DNA from: Symbiodinium microadriaticum | Lineage: Eukaryota; Sar; Dinophyceae; Suessiales; Symbiodiniaceae | DNA length: 64,000 nucleotides | Assembly: GCA_001939145.1 (NCBI GenBank) | Contig: LSRX01000500.1 | Location: 279,883-343,882 of the forward strand | Direction: 5' to 3' | Shown here: positions 22,570-35,819 of the stretch, piece by piece | How the letters are laid out: each line of letters opens with the position of its first letter | Numbering within the stretch: position 1 is the first letter of the stretch | Notes under the pieces: generated by a model | Seen by the model: only the letters and a program-made list of their open reading frames with translations | What the model was told of the DNA's origin: nothing | Database searches by the model: none | Position numbers and translations under genes: made by a program

Positions 22570-24740
22570 CATGCCTGCTTGTGCGAGTGTGTGAGTCGAA
22601 AATGTAATACCTAACACGCAAGAAGGGGCAGCAGAAACATCACCATGGTCATCATCGACACCAATCACATTTCGTTCCAAGGCTGCGGCGGCTGAAGTAT
22701 CACGTAGCGGAAGCAGCCGCATCCTAAGACTGCCGGTCTTGTATCCATGGCAGTGCTCTCACAGCATGGTAGGACAGGGCAGGAATGCTTTGGGCCACGA
22801 GAGTGTTTGAGAGTGAGTCAGGTTCTCGAGATAAGCGCCATTGCTGCCGCGCTCCTACTCTGCAACCACCTGAATTCAGCAAATGAACCTGCAGACATTC
22901 CTGCGTTCCTGAAAATCAGGTGTGCATGTATTTGGCTTGCCAGCAGCTTCAGCCCACAGGACCGGTGCTAGTGAGGGTGGCTGGGAAACAAGCTCTTTTG
23001 CACCTGTTGTTTCCTGACAGGACTGTTCGTCCGACTGTTGCTTGGCATGGAATGAGCCATGATACAATTTAGCCGTGAAGTTGTAAGCAATAGGGCTGAC
23101 GGCACTATGACGCCGTCAACCGTCATGTCCTTTTGCATCTACCCTTTTACATTTAACTTGTTGTCGGGTGCATTCCTTCCTTTGTAATTGTTTCCTATTC
23201 GTGTTTTCGGTGGGTTTCTACCGCCGTTCCTGCTGGTTTCTCCTGCTGCTCTAGCCGGTGTTCTAGGGGTAGTGGTGGTGGTGGTGCACACGGCGGATGT
23301 CTTTCTGGGAGAGGATGTTGCAAAGACTAGAGGAGCTTTGTTCAACGGAGCGCATGGTCTCATCCGCCCGCCCGCACGCAGGCACACATGCTCGGAAAAA
23401 CACACACACACATGCTTGGATTGACCCCCAATATGACCGCTTCAAGAAGCTTCATCTCTGCGGCCACTACAGAAAGAACAACTTCAGGGTACATTTGGGC
23501 GGCTGCTCGCAAATACCTGGATTGAGCGTCCCCAATCCATCTCACGACAATGGAAAAGTCTTCGTTGGGCAGTGCCTTCCTGATTGTCCACTGCCCCCCT
23601 GCACTTTTTCGTCATGCATCCCATGGTCTCAAGGTGGTACACACAGACAAGCGCGCATGCGGGCTCGCACTCACCTGGCACAGCTCAAAATGCTGAAACA
23701 GCTTGTTAGTTTGCTGTCGATGATTGTAACAAAGATAACTCCATTGACTAGTGATGCGGCTTTGTGCTGTGGCGCACCTTGCTGTGGTCTTGCGCAGCCT
23801 TGACGATGGTCTCCCCAAGGCTGTGCTTGCCTCTCGTGGCCTGGACCCCAGCAGCGGCAAAGTTGTCACAATCCTGAACTCTGACCACCTGGAGCGGCAG
23901 TGAGAGAACAGAAAGTCTCGATCCGTCGGTCCGGGACGACCGTCCCGTCCGCAGTCAAGTCTGTCGAAGTGATGGATCGGGCGGCACACCGCGGTTGGGG
24001 GGACTGCCCTCAGCCCGGGCCCCGAAGAAGGTATTGAATTTTGCAAGACATTCGTCCGCATCAGGCCCAACACGCTGTAAGCAGACTGTCACCATTAATT
24101 CAATTACTCCGATGAGCTGGGAGGATATGACTTGCAGCTTCGGGAATCGGCATTCCCGCGATCTTCGATGCTGCCAACACCGAAGCTACCCCTTCGACCT
24201 TCCGCGCCACGCGGGTCTGTGTTTCTTACCTCTGACGAATTCAGTGCAACACTTGTAGGTACCAGAAGCCCCGCCTGACAGAGGTCATCTCGCTGAAGCT
24301 GTGCTGGGCTCTAGAGCTTTGCTGGAGCCGGGCTCTCGGCTCTCGGAGACGGAGCCACTGCATCTATCTGCAAAGAAGGCTAGGTAGCGAGATGGAAAAA
24401 TAGGCGTTTGTTGAGTGCGCGCGGCCCCATGCAGAGGCGGGCTTACTCTTTCCATACCCTGGACAGGATGGCAGCCTCATGAAGATGTCCCATGTAGATG
24501 GCCATGCATGCCATGTGTCTTTTGCAGCTTCGGAACAACATCTTAGCAACAAGGCTTGCACAGGTCCAGCGTAGATGCGAACATTTCTCGATTCTATCGT
24601 CCGACGGCATTCAACGTGCAAGGATGACATGCAGAGATTGCCTCAGACCTCGTTGCACTTTGATGCCCAAGCCCATTACAAGGCAGGACGACGGCCGGGC
24701 CACTCCTCCTGCCATTTCCCCGAGCTGCTGTCATCTCTCT
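22570..24740. other. Stretch without a supported gene upstream of the first channel
   Basis: Short frames on both strands and a CACA run at 23401-23413. I found no promoter motif; dinoflagellate promoters lack a reliable TATA box, so its absence says little. Confidence 0.4.
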
Positions 24741-24746
24741 GTTTTG

Positions 24747-27700
24747 ATGGACGAGCGGCTGCTGCTTCAGCTGGATGAGCACGAAGCGAAGCTGGGGAAG
24801 GTGCTGGTGCCTCGGAACCCCTTCAGCCTGTTGGAAACTGTTGCATTTCAAGCTCTAGAGTTCGGCTGCCACATGGCTGTCCGGGAGGGGTGTGGAGACA
24901 CAGAAACGACCAAGGGCCCAAATCAGATGCTTCTTCAGCAACTGAGGCGCAACAAGAGAGCATGCTGCAGTCAGCGATTCTGGAAAGCTTTGACCAAATG
25001 CGTCACGACTTGAAAGCGGTGCCCGGCTTGAAACCGTGACTCGTAGCCTTGTTTTGCCACAGGCTTGCTGGACTGCAGTGTGCCCTTTTTTGCTCGGCGT
25101 GAGATTCCCTGATGTGCAACGATACAGGTCGACTCTTTGTCTTTGATCTTGCTCCATGTCAGGTGTGTGCTTACACCACGGGCTGTGCGTTAAGTCTTTG
25201 TTGCTGTTTGCTGCACAGCACCTTAAGAGCGCTGTTTTTTGATCCTTTCCTCAGAGGTGCAAAGGCTGCATCCCGAGCCGGCTCCAGAGAGCCTCTCAGA
25301 GCCGAACTTGCTGAGCCAGCTGAATGGCACTTGGCAGCCACATGCCTCGGGCGATGATCCCCCGGCTATGTCTCCGGTTCCGAGTCTTCCGAGTGAGCAT
25401 CCAATGACGCAGTCCATGGTGGTTACATTCCCACCAGAAGTTGATTCGCCTGGTTCCGTATCATCAGGACATGAGGTGGACGCAGCAAACGTCTTCCGAA
25501 ACGTGACAGACCTCACGGCGGCAACAGAACACGAGCAGAATTGCATCTCGCTGCGATGGATCCGGCTCCTGGACTACATTGCTGCAGCTCTTGTCATCCT
25601 GAATACAATCGCGTTGATCTTCGAGCTGGAGCTGGAAGGACAAGAAACTACATGGATCTGGGTGGGCAGCTGCTTCTTCACGGGGGTTCAGGTTACGCTG
25701 ATAAATTTCGGGTTTACCGATCGCAAGGCTAAGCATGTCACGATGAGCTTATGAGCTTTTCACCAACGATTCCGGAGACGTGCATAGGCGGGTGCGTTAT
25801 CTGGAGGAAAGGTGAGTGCCTGCAGCCTAGGCCTAGTCGTATTGCTGCCAAGTCCCCATAGGTAATGCTTATGATTGGTGAGTTTTTGAACACTTGAAGA
25901 CTTGTGCCGTTGGCGGGAAGCTAGACATGTGGCAAAGGATCGCCAGACGACGAGGGAAGGGGTCCGACGACGGCGGGACCAAAGTCCAAAGAGATGAAGC
26001 TACACAGACTGTAAAATCCAAAATAGCACATGCCTCAAAGCGGGATAGCAAACAGCCTCACGATCGCATGCTCCAATGTTTTCAAGATTTAGCTTCTCAG
26101 AGCAACTCAATGCATCCGAACATGCCTGACTGCACGACTGCAGACTGCAGCTGGAAGGAAGAGCAGCGCATGTTGACATGACGTCCAGTGGGCCACTTTC
26201 GACAGACAATCTGCGGCCGTACTTTCGCGCCGTGGATGGCACTTTCGATGTTCTCTTCATATGCGATCCTTGCCTGCCTGTCAGCACTTCTCTTCGTTTA
26301 GGCGCGGACAAATTGGATCAATCCGGCCCGGCCGAAGCAGTTTCATTCACACGTCCACTGAGGAGCTCCTTTGTCGAGTGGCCGTGGAAAGAGGCAGCTT
26401 TCGGCACAGCTTCGCAGCGCGTCAGCTACCAGGGGCTGCAGTGTTAAGAACCCTATACTCTATACACCTAACCTCACAAGTTCAATGCAGCTGTGGCATG
26501 CTTTCGCGCAGAACCCGCCACGTGAAAGTGTTTCGACTTTGTTAAGGGTGGAATCGTTGGACCACCGTCAAAAGCTTGCATAGTGTAACGGTTACTGTAG
26601 AATGATGTAGTGAACTGCACTGCCGCGACCACTATTTGCCGCAAAACAAGGAGTGCCATCCGGGGTGAGTGCTATGAACCCGAGAAATTGCCGCCGTCCC
26701 AAGCGTACCCCTAGCCAGCTCCACGAGCGCAACTAAATCAGAGTTCAATGGGTTGCCCCGACTCTTTTGAGGAAATTGAACCTAGGCGGGTGAGCGGAGG
26801 CCAGGAGACATCTAGTCCGCGCTCGGCCCGAGGTTAAAGTACCGGGGTGCAGGCCAGAGAAGACGCATTCTTGATTTCGTCATTTGTAGCTCATCTCACC
26901 GGCTTTATCAGCTGGAAGACTTTGGTTGAGCTCAGATTTTGCTATTTCTTGCATGATTCGCTTGAGCTAAGGCAAACCTGCGCCTCGGCATTCGGTTTTT
27001 TGGCAAATGCGCAACCAGACAAGATTTGAGCAGAGCCTGGCAGGTTCGATTCCTCGCTGTGCATGTGTGCAGCCTTCGATCTGTGCCTCCGGCGATTTCT
27101 GACTGACAGAGGGAGAATCATCAGGCTTTGGGGAGGAGGACATGGGCCATTCCTAAGCAAATAACTGAAAACTTTACCAGATATCGAAAGTGCACTGGTG
27201 CCTCGAAGCCAGACCGCGCTTTTCCCTTTCCTGAGGCCCTGAGAGACCACATGAAGCCCAACATGCCCGAAAAGAACCTGCGTACAACAGCTTTCGGTTG
27301 GTCTTTGCTGAAGGCAAGAAGATCAGAGCACGAGACCACTGCCAGAACAGGGGAAAAGCCTTGGACGGGTTTCATGATAATGCCAGGTTTTACGTGCTGC
27401 TGCAAGAGGCAGACAGGAGCAACCTGGGCACCGTTCAACGTGACGAAGCCGCACGCAGGGAAGCTTCGGATCTGACATGCGCCATGGTAACCTGCGGTTT
27501 CCCGGTGCCAACCGGCATGAAAAATGCTCTTAGAGGATAGTTGCGACATAGTCCAAGCTTCAGACGGGAGCATTCCGGCCCCTTCATTGTGCCGTTCCTT
27601 TGCCGGCGAGCGTCGAGTAAGAAGCCCACTCGTGGATGCTGAACAGATTTCCACACAGGCAACATTTTGCGGGCCATCAGCTCTTTAAGAGCATTGCGCC

Positions 27701-30700
27701 TTCTTCGTGTGTTGCGGCTGTGTAATGGCCTACAAGTCCTTCTGAACCTTGGCTTTCATTGCGCAGTACTCGTTCCTTACGGGTTGCCTCGGCTGCTTGC
27801 AAGGGGCTAAACTGCTGGTTCTTTTGTCAATTTCTGTATGTTGCTTGATCTGGTTCTAGCCAGGAAAGCTTGTCAATCCTTTGCATCTTCGCTGTGTTGG
27901 TCAATGGTGCTACTGCTGATCTTCATCATTGTGGGTGCCCTCGTCATCGGGAACATCCTACAGGATTTCATTCAAGATCAGTCGGCGAATCTGGAAGACA
28001 GACAGTGGATCTGGCATCACTACGGCACAGCTTATCGCTCCTGGCTCACCTTGTACGAGGTGACATTTGCTTGCCGGCCTCATTTGGCTTGTCAAACATG
28101 TCTTAGCAGTCTTAGCAGTTGTTGCATGGTGGTGGACTCTCTGGGGTGGTAGTCGTCGGTTGCCACAGTTGTCTGGTCTTCCGAGCGTCGCTGTGGCAAG
28201 ATGTCTAGCACCTAGCTTCGTCTAGATGCGGCTGTGTGCTGTTTCCGTTGCAAACTGCAAGTCACATGAGTCCGGAATCTGCCGATCAACACGGTGTGCA
28301 GCGCAGCGAGTGAAACTCATGCTCCCAATATGCTTTGCCACACTTTACGCTAATTCGTGCAGGAGTTGATGCAGTTATGTCTTGCGGTGAATAGGCAGCA
28401 CCGGCACGCATGATTTGCCCCAAGCACTTCTTTCTGCTCAGCCCAGGCTGGCAGCTGGCCTACAAGAACACGTCCGGTCCTGGACAAGGTAAGCCAGGGC
28501 TTTGCCATTTTTTTTGTACTTTACATAACGGTGATTGCCTTTGCGCTTATTCGCATCATCACTGCCATCTTTCTCAAAGACACGCTCGATGCCGCAAACA
28601 ATGACGCCGAACTGCAAATCATGGAGAACATGGCACGGCGGGAAAGGTGACCTTGTTGCACCGAATGTCTTCTCTTGCAGGTTGCGAGTCCTGGATGCAA
28701 AGGTTGCGAGTCCTGCAATGTGCCACACCGTTGTTCTTTCCGAGGTTCGTGCGCCACTTGCAGGGCATCTTTCGGGCAATCGACGACACAGGAGATGGCA
28801 TGATCACCCAGAAGCGACTGGAAAAAGTCCTCTCCAATCCGAAGGCACGTGTGGGTCTGAAAAGTATGCCTGAAAACATGACTCCCACGATGCAGACTGA
28901 TGGTGAGCACCCAAGTCTCCAGGACGACCGTGTCGTTCCTGTTCCCTTAGGTCTGTACTTGCTGAGGAAGCACTGGGATGTGCAGGTCGCAAGTCGGGCA
29001 TGTTGGGGCGGCTAGGGGAAAGACATCTTCATGTCCAAACTGGAATCTATGCAATGGAACGCTTAAACCTGTGTTGTTCGCTTTGTTGTAGCGGAGGACT
29101 GACCCAACAAACCTCAAACAGCACGATCTGTGTGAGACGAACCTGCACGAGCTCCGGTTGGAGCATGTGACTGATTTCCATGATGGCTTGTGCTCCAGCT
29201 GGAGGGGGCACGAGATCAATTTCTTTGAGAGTTCGGCTCTTGAGACTGACCACGTTTAATTAAAAGTGCTGGAGCTAGAGGTTTGACAGTTTTCCTGAAG
29301 AGATGTTGCGAGGAGCTTCGTTGTGCTGAAGCTGCTCAGTTCGTTTATGCTGTAGTGCACGTGTGCACCCGGGGACTAGCGAAGTGAAGTGTTTGCTTAC
29401 TGTTCGAGCTTCAGCGATAGTTTTGTGCAGTCTCGCATGGGCTTGTTCGTTTCGACAGCTTGAAGGACGGAGTTGGAATGTTTTTAAGTTAGTCTTCGTG
29501 CTCGCTGTCGCCATGTCGTGGGGTGGCGAAGCAATGCGAAGCAGAGCAGGTGGACTTGTGGGCGGCCGTCCATCGCGTGGTTTACACCACGGATTCAAAG
29601 CTGCAGCCACTCTTCGATCGGATCGACATGCCATGACATGCCCGACCTCGAATCGTTGAACGTACCGTCCGTGCAGCACTGGTTCGCAGCTGGAAGCTGC
29701 AGAATGACATGAACGAGCCCGCTCCAGACCGCCGGCGGTGCTCAGCAGCACTGGAGAGCCGGCTGCTGCGAATGCTGCTACCTCTCCTGCGGCACCGTCG
29801 TGAAGTTGGCAAAGAACCCCAGCACCGACTTCCCCGCCGCCCTTACCGCCGTCGGCTACACCCTCGGACTCGGTGCCGGCGAAAGCTTTACCTGGAAAGA
29901 AGCGGGACAGAGTTCGCTCCGCGCAAGCCGTCGGCCCCAGTTCGGCCGCCGACGGGCTGGTTGCAAGGTCAGGAGCCCAACAGTCGTCGGGGGCGAGGTG
30001 GCAGCCGAAGAGTGCTTCGACGTGGCGGCCCAGCAGCAAGCTCACGCACAAGCCGACCCCCAGCGGATAGTGCAGTTGCCCCTAGAGGCCTGGACGCTTG
30101 GCTAAGGCCGAATGTGTGCGTGGTGACCGGGTTACAGTTCGCAGCCGTCCAGAGTCCGGCGTGTTGGACCCGTTCATGCCCCTCCCAGAACCGCAAAGGC
30201 CACCGGCGCAGCCACAGGTCGAGTTCGGGACGGCCCTATTCACGAAGGTATTGGGAGCCTTTTGGCAGTGGCTCCCGACGTTCACTCACTTTCCACTGAG
30301 TGAGCTCGGCAGCTAATCTTTTCCACAAGATCGGTCGAGGTGATTGGTTTGAGGCCGATGAGATGAGATGCGACAGAGCCGACTTCAAGTTCGAAGACGT
30401 TTACAAGGGTCTTCGGGGCTTGGGGACCCGCGACCCATGTTCGGTGCCCTCTTCGTTCCTACACTTGGAAAAGCAGCTCACCAACCAGAGGTGCCGCGCA
30501 CGACGGTGGTGAAAAGCGCGTGGAAGTGGAGTGAGCCGCGCTGTTCACGTCGCTTAGCCAGGCACGTAGTGCCAAGCACTTGCGGTGCGAAGCTCGATGC
30601 ACACAAATGCACACCAAGGCTCTCGGAAAGCGGGCTGGTATGGCTGGTGGAAAAGTCCGCAGTACGAGGGAACTAGGTTGCTTGGTGTTACATGGTAACT

Positions 30701-31544
30701 AGCTAGCTTGTCCTCCTTTAGCTGTATGATGGCCACCTTTGGGATTTCAGCGTCGTCTCTGTGAAGAAATTCAGTGTGCTGAAGTCTGTCATGTGTGTCA
30801 TATTCAGTTGTATGAGAGCTTGGGCAGTGGAAGCGTGAAGTGCGAGGTTGACAGCTTTGCGAGGTGGAAAAGTAATTCTCGGCCATTGTCGCTAGTCTGC
30901 TCGCTGCTTCTTCCTAGATTTGCAGATTGTGTGATTATTGCTGGTTTGGTTTGACCAGCGTGGCATAATTTCATGGACCGCAGAGGGGCTGCAAACTCGT
31001 TTGTGCAAGAGTCGCCACACAGGGGAGGCACTCATGTTCCGCCCAGTGGCAAAGTCGAGAATCACAGAAGAAGAAGGCACAACAGTCTTCGTCATCTGGA
31101 ACTTGGATGGCACTTGTCACGATCACAACTCTGCTGCTCGAGTCCTGCAGGTGAGGGCATACTTTCAGACCTTGGACTTGGACATAACGGAGAGCACGGC
31201 ACTGCAAATGGGCAAGCACAAAGAACATCCCTGTTAACTCCGTTTGTTGGATGATATGATAAAGCCAAGTACATCTAGAATCTGCATGCCCCAGCTACAA
31301 ATCGTTTTGAGCGAGGTTCCATTTGCTGGATGATGGTGACGGTGAAGTAACGCTTCACGAGTTTATCTCTGGCATCCTTCGATGTAAGGGCCACGCACGT
31401 GCGATAGACCAGGTGGCTTTGCACACAGACATCAGGATGCTGGACAAGAAGGTTTCCAGATTGGGGGAGGTATTGCTCTCTTCTTCACCTTCCGGCCGAA
31501 AATCTGATGTAGAACCTCGGCTACCGAAAGGTTTTGCAATGTAA
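24747..31544 (+). CDS. One-domain voltage-gated cation channel with two EF-hands (multi-exon)
   Basis: A plasma-membrane cation channel subunit. Exons by frame and phase: ATG near 24747 (MDERLLLQLDEHEAKLGK; the join before about 24915 is unresolved), ~24915-25018, 25257-25665, 25748-25811, 26189-26264, 26363-~26410, 27659-27721, 27860-28068, 28447-28646, 28745-28844, 31151-31203, 31316-31544. Protein order: proline/serine-rich cytoplasmic N-terminus; S1 (LLDYIAAALVILNTIALIF); S2 (RAVDGTFDVLFICELLCRVA); S3 not found; S4 (LRAISSLRALRLLRVLRL, arginines every third position); S5 (SLCWSMVLLLIFIIVGALVI); pore helix and loop ending LYEVTFAGSWP; S6 (FAIFFVLYITVIAFALIRII) with IFLKDTLDAA; EF-hand 1 (DDTGDGMITQKRL) and EF-hand 2 (DDGDGEVTLHEFI); short tail to TAA at 31542-31544. 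Several introns start GC or GA. The selectivity is not known; the EF-hands suggest calcium feedback. Confidence 0.85.
29640..30310. other. GC-rich island inside a channel intron, open in several frames
   Basis: This lies within the 2.3-kb intron between the two EF-hand exons. It is GC-richer than its neighbours and open in three + frames plus a 258-codon - frame (29275-30051). The most protein-like + text is KLAKNPSTDFPAALTAVGYT and, later, FMPLPEPQRPPAQPQVEFGT then ALFTKVLGAFWQWLPTF. It may be an inserted element or a nested exon. No family was recognised. Confidence 0.35.
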
Positions 31545-31879
31545 GCCCTGCCTGCGCGAGAGGCCGGGATGCAAAAGGCTCTGCCTGTATAGTTTTCCTG
31601 TGTTTCTGGAGTGCTCTCTCTGTCTCACTCTCTCTCTGTCTCTCTGCTCGCGTAGCCGTATGGATGTCGACATACCGCAGTCGGACGGACTTGTTTCCGA
31701 GTGCTAGAAGCAATGCAGGTGGCACGCATGGTTCTGTGTGCCGTCGCAAAGCATTGCAAAGGTAGACCGAGCACTGAAATTTCGTAGTGATAGTAGCGAA
31801 CAGCCGCACACGAATCAGTACGACGCACGCAAGCCTTTGCACAAGCACTGTAGCTGTCTGGCAGGAATGCTCTGCCTCC

Positions 31880-34660
31880 TGAACCCCACACCGCTAAGGT
31901 ATCAGCGCGCCATCTGCGAGACAGCCATGCAGAACTACTCTGCATGTTCCGTACCAAGAGCAACGAATTGATTCTCTGATTTTCTGCACAAACTGCACGT
32001 ACGAATGCCCAAGCCCACCCATGTTTGTTTCTATGAAGCCAGTGCTGCGTATTCACCGGAAGCACATTACCATCTGCTGCAAGCCGTAGGCCTGTACACC
32101 TGCAACGGCTTGGGGATTCTGCTTGTAATGCGCATGCGGAGAGATTTTCCAGTCGTCCTTCTAAAAGACGGACATGCATGTGCTTTGCAGCCGTGCTTCA
32201 GAGTCTTGTTCGCAAGGGAAGGCGTGCTCGACCCGTACTGGTGCTGCTTGTGCTACCGGTGAATCTGCAGAATGCAAAACCGAAGAAATCCGAAGTATCC
32301 TCACGTTTCACCCAAAGCAAAGACTGATCAGCCAGCCCCGTCCAACGTGGCCAGAGGCGGCTACAGATCCACATTGCAAGGCCTGGGGTAGCCGCTTTAC
32401 CCGGTATTGCACGTGGACGCAGACCAAGCTGAGTTGCGAGCCCAAGGTCCACGGCATAATACTGCTAGCCGCAAGCAAGCGCATTGCAGCAAGAAGTTAG
32501 GAACTCTTTTGCCGAAACCAAAGAAGCTCAGGTTACCTTCGGATCAAGCACGCAGACCTCTCTACTGCGATGCGGCGAATGGGGCGCATTTGCCGAATTG
32601 GTTCAGATAGCGGGAAAGCTGATGGATGGGGGTTCAGACTGGTCCTGATCACATGCTGCGACTAAAGATGACATGTGGTTTCCTCTCGGCTTCGCACCGT
32701 CATCGTGTTCGGGTGTTCCAACCTCGAGTGGGGCAAAGTCCGCAGTGCAACCTGATGGAACACGCAGTATGCTCGCAATCGTGTTTATTTGGAATTCCAG
32801 CTGCCCCCAAAGCATTCGCGTCCGCTGGTTGGTCACTACCTTGACGCATTGCCTTACTTGTCTTGCCCCGGCCCGCAACCTACTCCCATGTCTTTCAAGT
32901 TCGTAGGAAATGCCTATAGTTGTAGGGCCTCGACCATACTTCCAAAGTCAAATCGTCCGGATCTCGAACTTCGAGTTGGTAGAAGGTGCTTCCATACACG
33001 CAGCCATTGGTCCTGCTCAGTGGCCGGACCCCCGAACTGTGCTAAGCGGCAATGTAGAGAGCAGGCTCAGGAGTTGGCAGCGGTTTTTTGCCCTCTGGCA
33101 TTGCACATTGCTTGGAAAGGACGGTGCACGCCAAGCGTGCACCTGCTTTGAGATCCATGGCCAAGGCCATGTTCACCTGCTTTTCATGCCTTCTTATGGT
33201 GTGGCACACCATTGTCCTGCTGCTGATGTTCTGCCACGGCCTTGATGAAAGGGCAGTGTGGCAAGCAAACCGGGTTTGGGCTTGCTCGCATTGGGTGAGT
33301 TTCATGGGGTAGACATGCCACCTGCCAGCACCAATGACACCTACGACTGGCGACTCGCTGGCTCTGAGGCTACGACTACGATTCGAAGCAGGCGCAGTCA
33401 GGTTTGCAAATGCAGTCATGAGTGGGCAGACGCAAGTTACAAAATGAAGAGTGATTCACGCAGCACGATTTTCGGGTCCCTGCACCGCTGTTCAACAACG
33501 CCTCCGGAGTAACGAGCTTGCGGACAATCTTTCTGAGGCATTTGCCGTGCGATTCCTCATGGTCTCCTCTGGCATTTTTGTTGTGGGGACCTCGGGTTAC
33601 ATGTCGATGTTGAGTCTGAGCTTCAGCGTGTCATGCTGAACAAGATCATCCTCAAACGGGCTTCGAATCCACAAGTGCCTCTAGGTAGCAAATTGGGCCT
33701 TCTGGCGAGACTTCGCGCCGAGCTTAGATCAGTTTCAACCTGGCACCAGAACACAGTCGTTGCAGTCTTCCGGCATGCGCTGCCATGGTCCAGAGTTCCT
33801 TTGGCTCCAGGTGCGGAACTATCGCGATTCTCAGGATGAGGAGAGGCTGGAAGCTTACGGCAGACTGTTGAAAGAAGCGTTTCACCATGGTTGTGCTGGA
33901 AGATCCCGGTGCAGCCCTGCTTGCTGGTCAAGAACTGGCTTGGACTCTGAGGCTAGATTTTGTGGGTTTGTACAAGCTCCAGCTCTTATGCAAGATGTAC
34001 AAATCCAAGGCCATTGTTCCTGTATGACATGCCAGCTGTGTCACCGATATGCTTGCAATGCGAACCTCACTTTCAATTGAGTGATGCCAGGTCATCACTT
34101 CGCACAAGGTAGCTGATTTGCGTGCTGCATCTGGCAGTGAGCCCTTATCCTGCGCAGCCGCCACGCTTCGCGGATGAGCGCGGCTAAATCTGGCTGACGG
34201 TGCCGTCCTGTATAAGATGGCAAGTTTTACGACAGCTAGGCATTGAGAATGATCAGGTATTACAACAGACTGCGACATGCCCAGACTCCATAATGCTACG
34301 TGCAGCCTTGCCAGGTACAGTCTGCCTTGAGGCCAGGGCTGCAGAATGTCCACGCAGCAGTAAGTTCAGGCATCTGCCTTGTCACGCAGAAGTGATTCGC
34401 GCGCAGGATTTTGATGACTCTGAGGTCGTCGCGAAGCTCCCATGTGCCTTGCTGGACTTTGGCCTGAGCAGTTGGATGCGCAGTTGGCTTTGGTTCTGGT
34501 GGTGGTTTGCCGACGTCGTGTCTGTTATGCAGCACTTGCACGGGCTGAGAAAGAGCTAAGCACTTCGTGGTCAACTGAAGCAAACCCGACTGACGAGGCA
34601 AGCAAGAGAGAGCAGCAAAGACAACCCCAGCCAAGAAGCTTCAGCTCTGAGCTAAATTAA
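31880..34660 (+). CDS. Possible second channel-like gene, fragments only
   Basis: Fragments resemble the S5-to-C-terminus part of dinoflagellate Ion_trans channels: a long hydrophobic helix at about 33145-33245 (SMAKAMFTCFSCLLMVWHTI, VLLLMFCHG); STIFGSLHRC at about 33460-33490, like the start of a pore helix; a helical cytoplasmic block at about 33608-33720 (VDVESELQRVMLNKIILKRA); and a charged tail at about 34465-34660 (EQLDAQLALVL, then LARAEKELSTSWSTEANPTD, EASKREQQRQPQPRSFSSEL) that ends in a stop. No S1-S4 segment and no EF-hand could be placed, and exact exon edges are not known. It directly follows the first channel in the same orientation. It could instead be an unrelated membrane protein. 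Confidence 0.35.
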
Positions 34661-34914
34661 AGATGATGGTTCGGACAGAAGGCAGAGCACTGTCTTGGGC
34701 GCTTGGGCTGGTTCGCACGAGGGGACATTGCACACAAATACCCGGCTGCTGACGATCGCAGCATGGCCAACTCACAAGATGAGTGGGAGGATGAAGCATG
34801 CGCAGCCATCCTGTGGTCCTCTGGGGATGCAGGGTGGGACAGAGAGTCGGGCTTCGAGAAAGCAGCCGTGCAGTGTTCTCGTCTACCACCCGTCATGTGC
34901 CCTGTCAGGGATAT

Positions 34915-34929
34915 ATACATACATGTGCA

Positions 34930-34991
<62 letters not shown>

Positions 34992-34992
34992 C
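34915..34992 (+). repeat. CATA / CA / TA microsatellite
   Basis: A run of CATA tetramers (about 34926-34955), then CACACA, then TATATA. It opens long false frames of YIHTYIHT type on + and VCMYVCMY on -. Confidence 0.95.
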
Positions 34993-35230
34993 AAAATATG
35001 CCGGTGCAGCCGCCCCCCCTCTCCCCCCCAATGGTTCTCCCCCCGTGGTGCGGTGTGGTTGTGGGTTTCTGCTTGGGGTGGTTGCCCCCTTCTGCCCCTG
35101 TTTCGTGGTGTGGGTTTGGGTTTGCCTCTGGTGGGTCACCCCTGCGTGTTTGGGTCAGGAAGTGACGGGGATTTGGTGTGTCTGGAACTCGGTGAACCGA
35201 GAACCGGGATCATATTACATATGTACAAAA

Positions 35231-35273
35231 ACGAAATAAATAAATAAATAAATAAAAAAAAATATATATATAT
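35231..35273 (+). repeat. AAAT and TA microsatellite
   Basis: Consecutive AAAT tetramers followed by an A-run and TATATATA. Confidence 0.9.
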
Positions 35274-35819
35274 GTATGGGGCCCATGGGTATGTGGTCTA
35301 TGGGCTCAGGAAGGGAGAGGCAGGGGACCGAACAGCTTTGCCCAGCAACTACTCGTAGGACATTGCCCGGGTTCTGCCTGCACAGCTAGGTGGCCACTGC
35401 TTCCACACGGCTTGCATAAACAAGTGGGTCATCGAGGACAGGTGCTGAACGGGCATTTGCATGGCCTCATTAGCCGTCTCCTCGACGAATACCAGATTCG
35501 GACCCGCGACTGCGAAGGACTGGCGATGTCCTTTTCGGTGCTCTCTCGAAGTGCCAAGGCTCCCGAAGCTAGGGATTGGCTTGGATGTAGTTTGGCAGCC
35601 GGTCCGTCAAACGCTGTAATGTCCAGAGCGCCACAACGATGCATATGCATGGCAGCAGTAGTTGTCACCGCCGCCGTCCAAAAGCATACTAATCACAGCT
35701 GGCCAAATTATCATTATATCAGAGAGGATGATGTTGGCAAGGGAACTGGCAGGAGCAGTCGCAAAAAAGACGTTCTGTCACCAAGCATGTTCCCTGCATG
35801 CTCACAGGCAGGACTCGAA

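Noticed and set aside
22063-22722. 219-codon minus-strand Val/Ala-rich frame
   Set aside because: Produced by the CAG/CAA array; flanks are not protein-like.
29275-30051. 258-codon minus-strand frame
   Set aside because: It lies opposite three open + frames in a GC-rich island; an alanine/serine-rich composition is expected there without coding.
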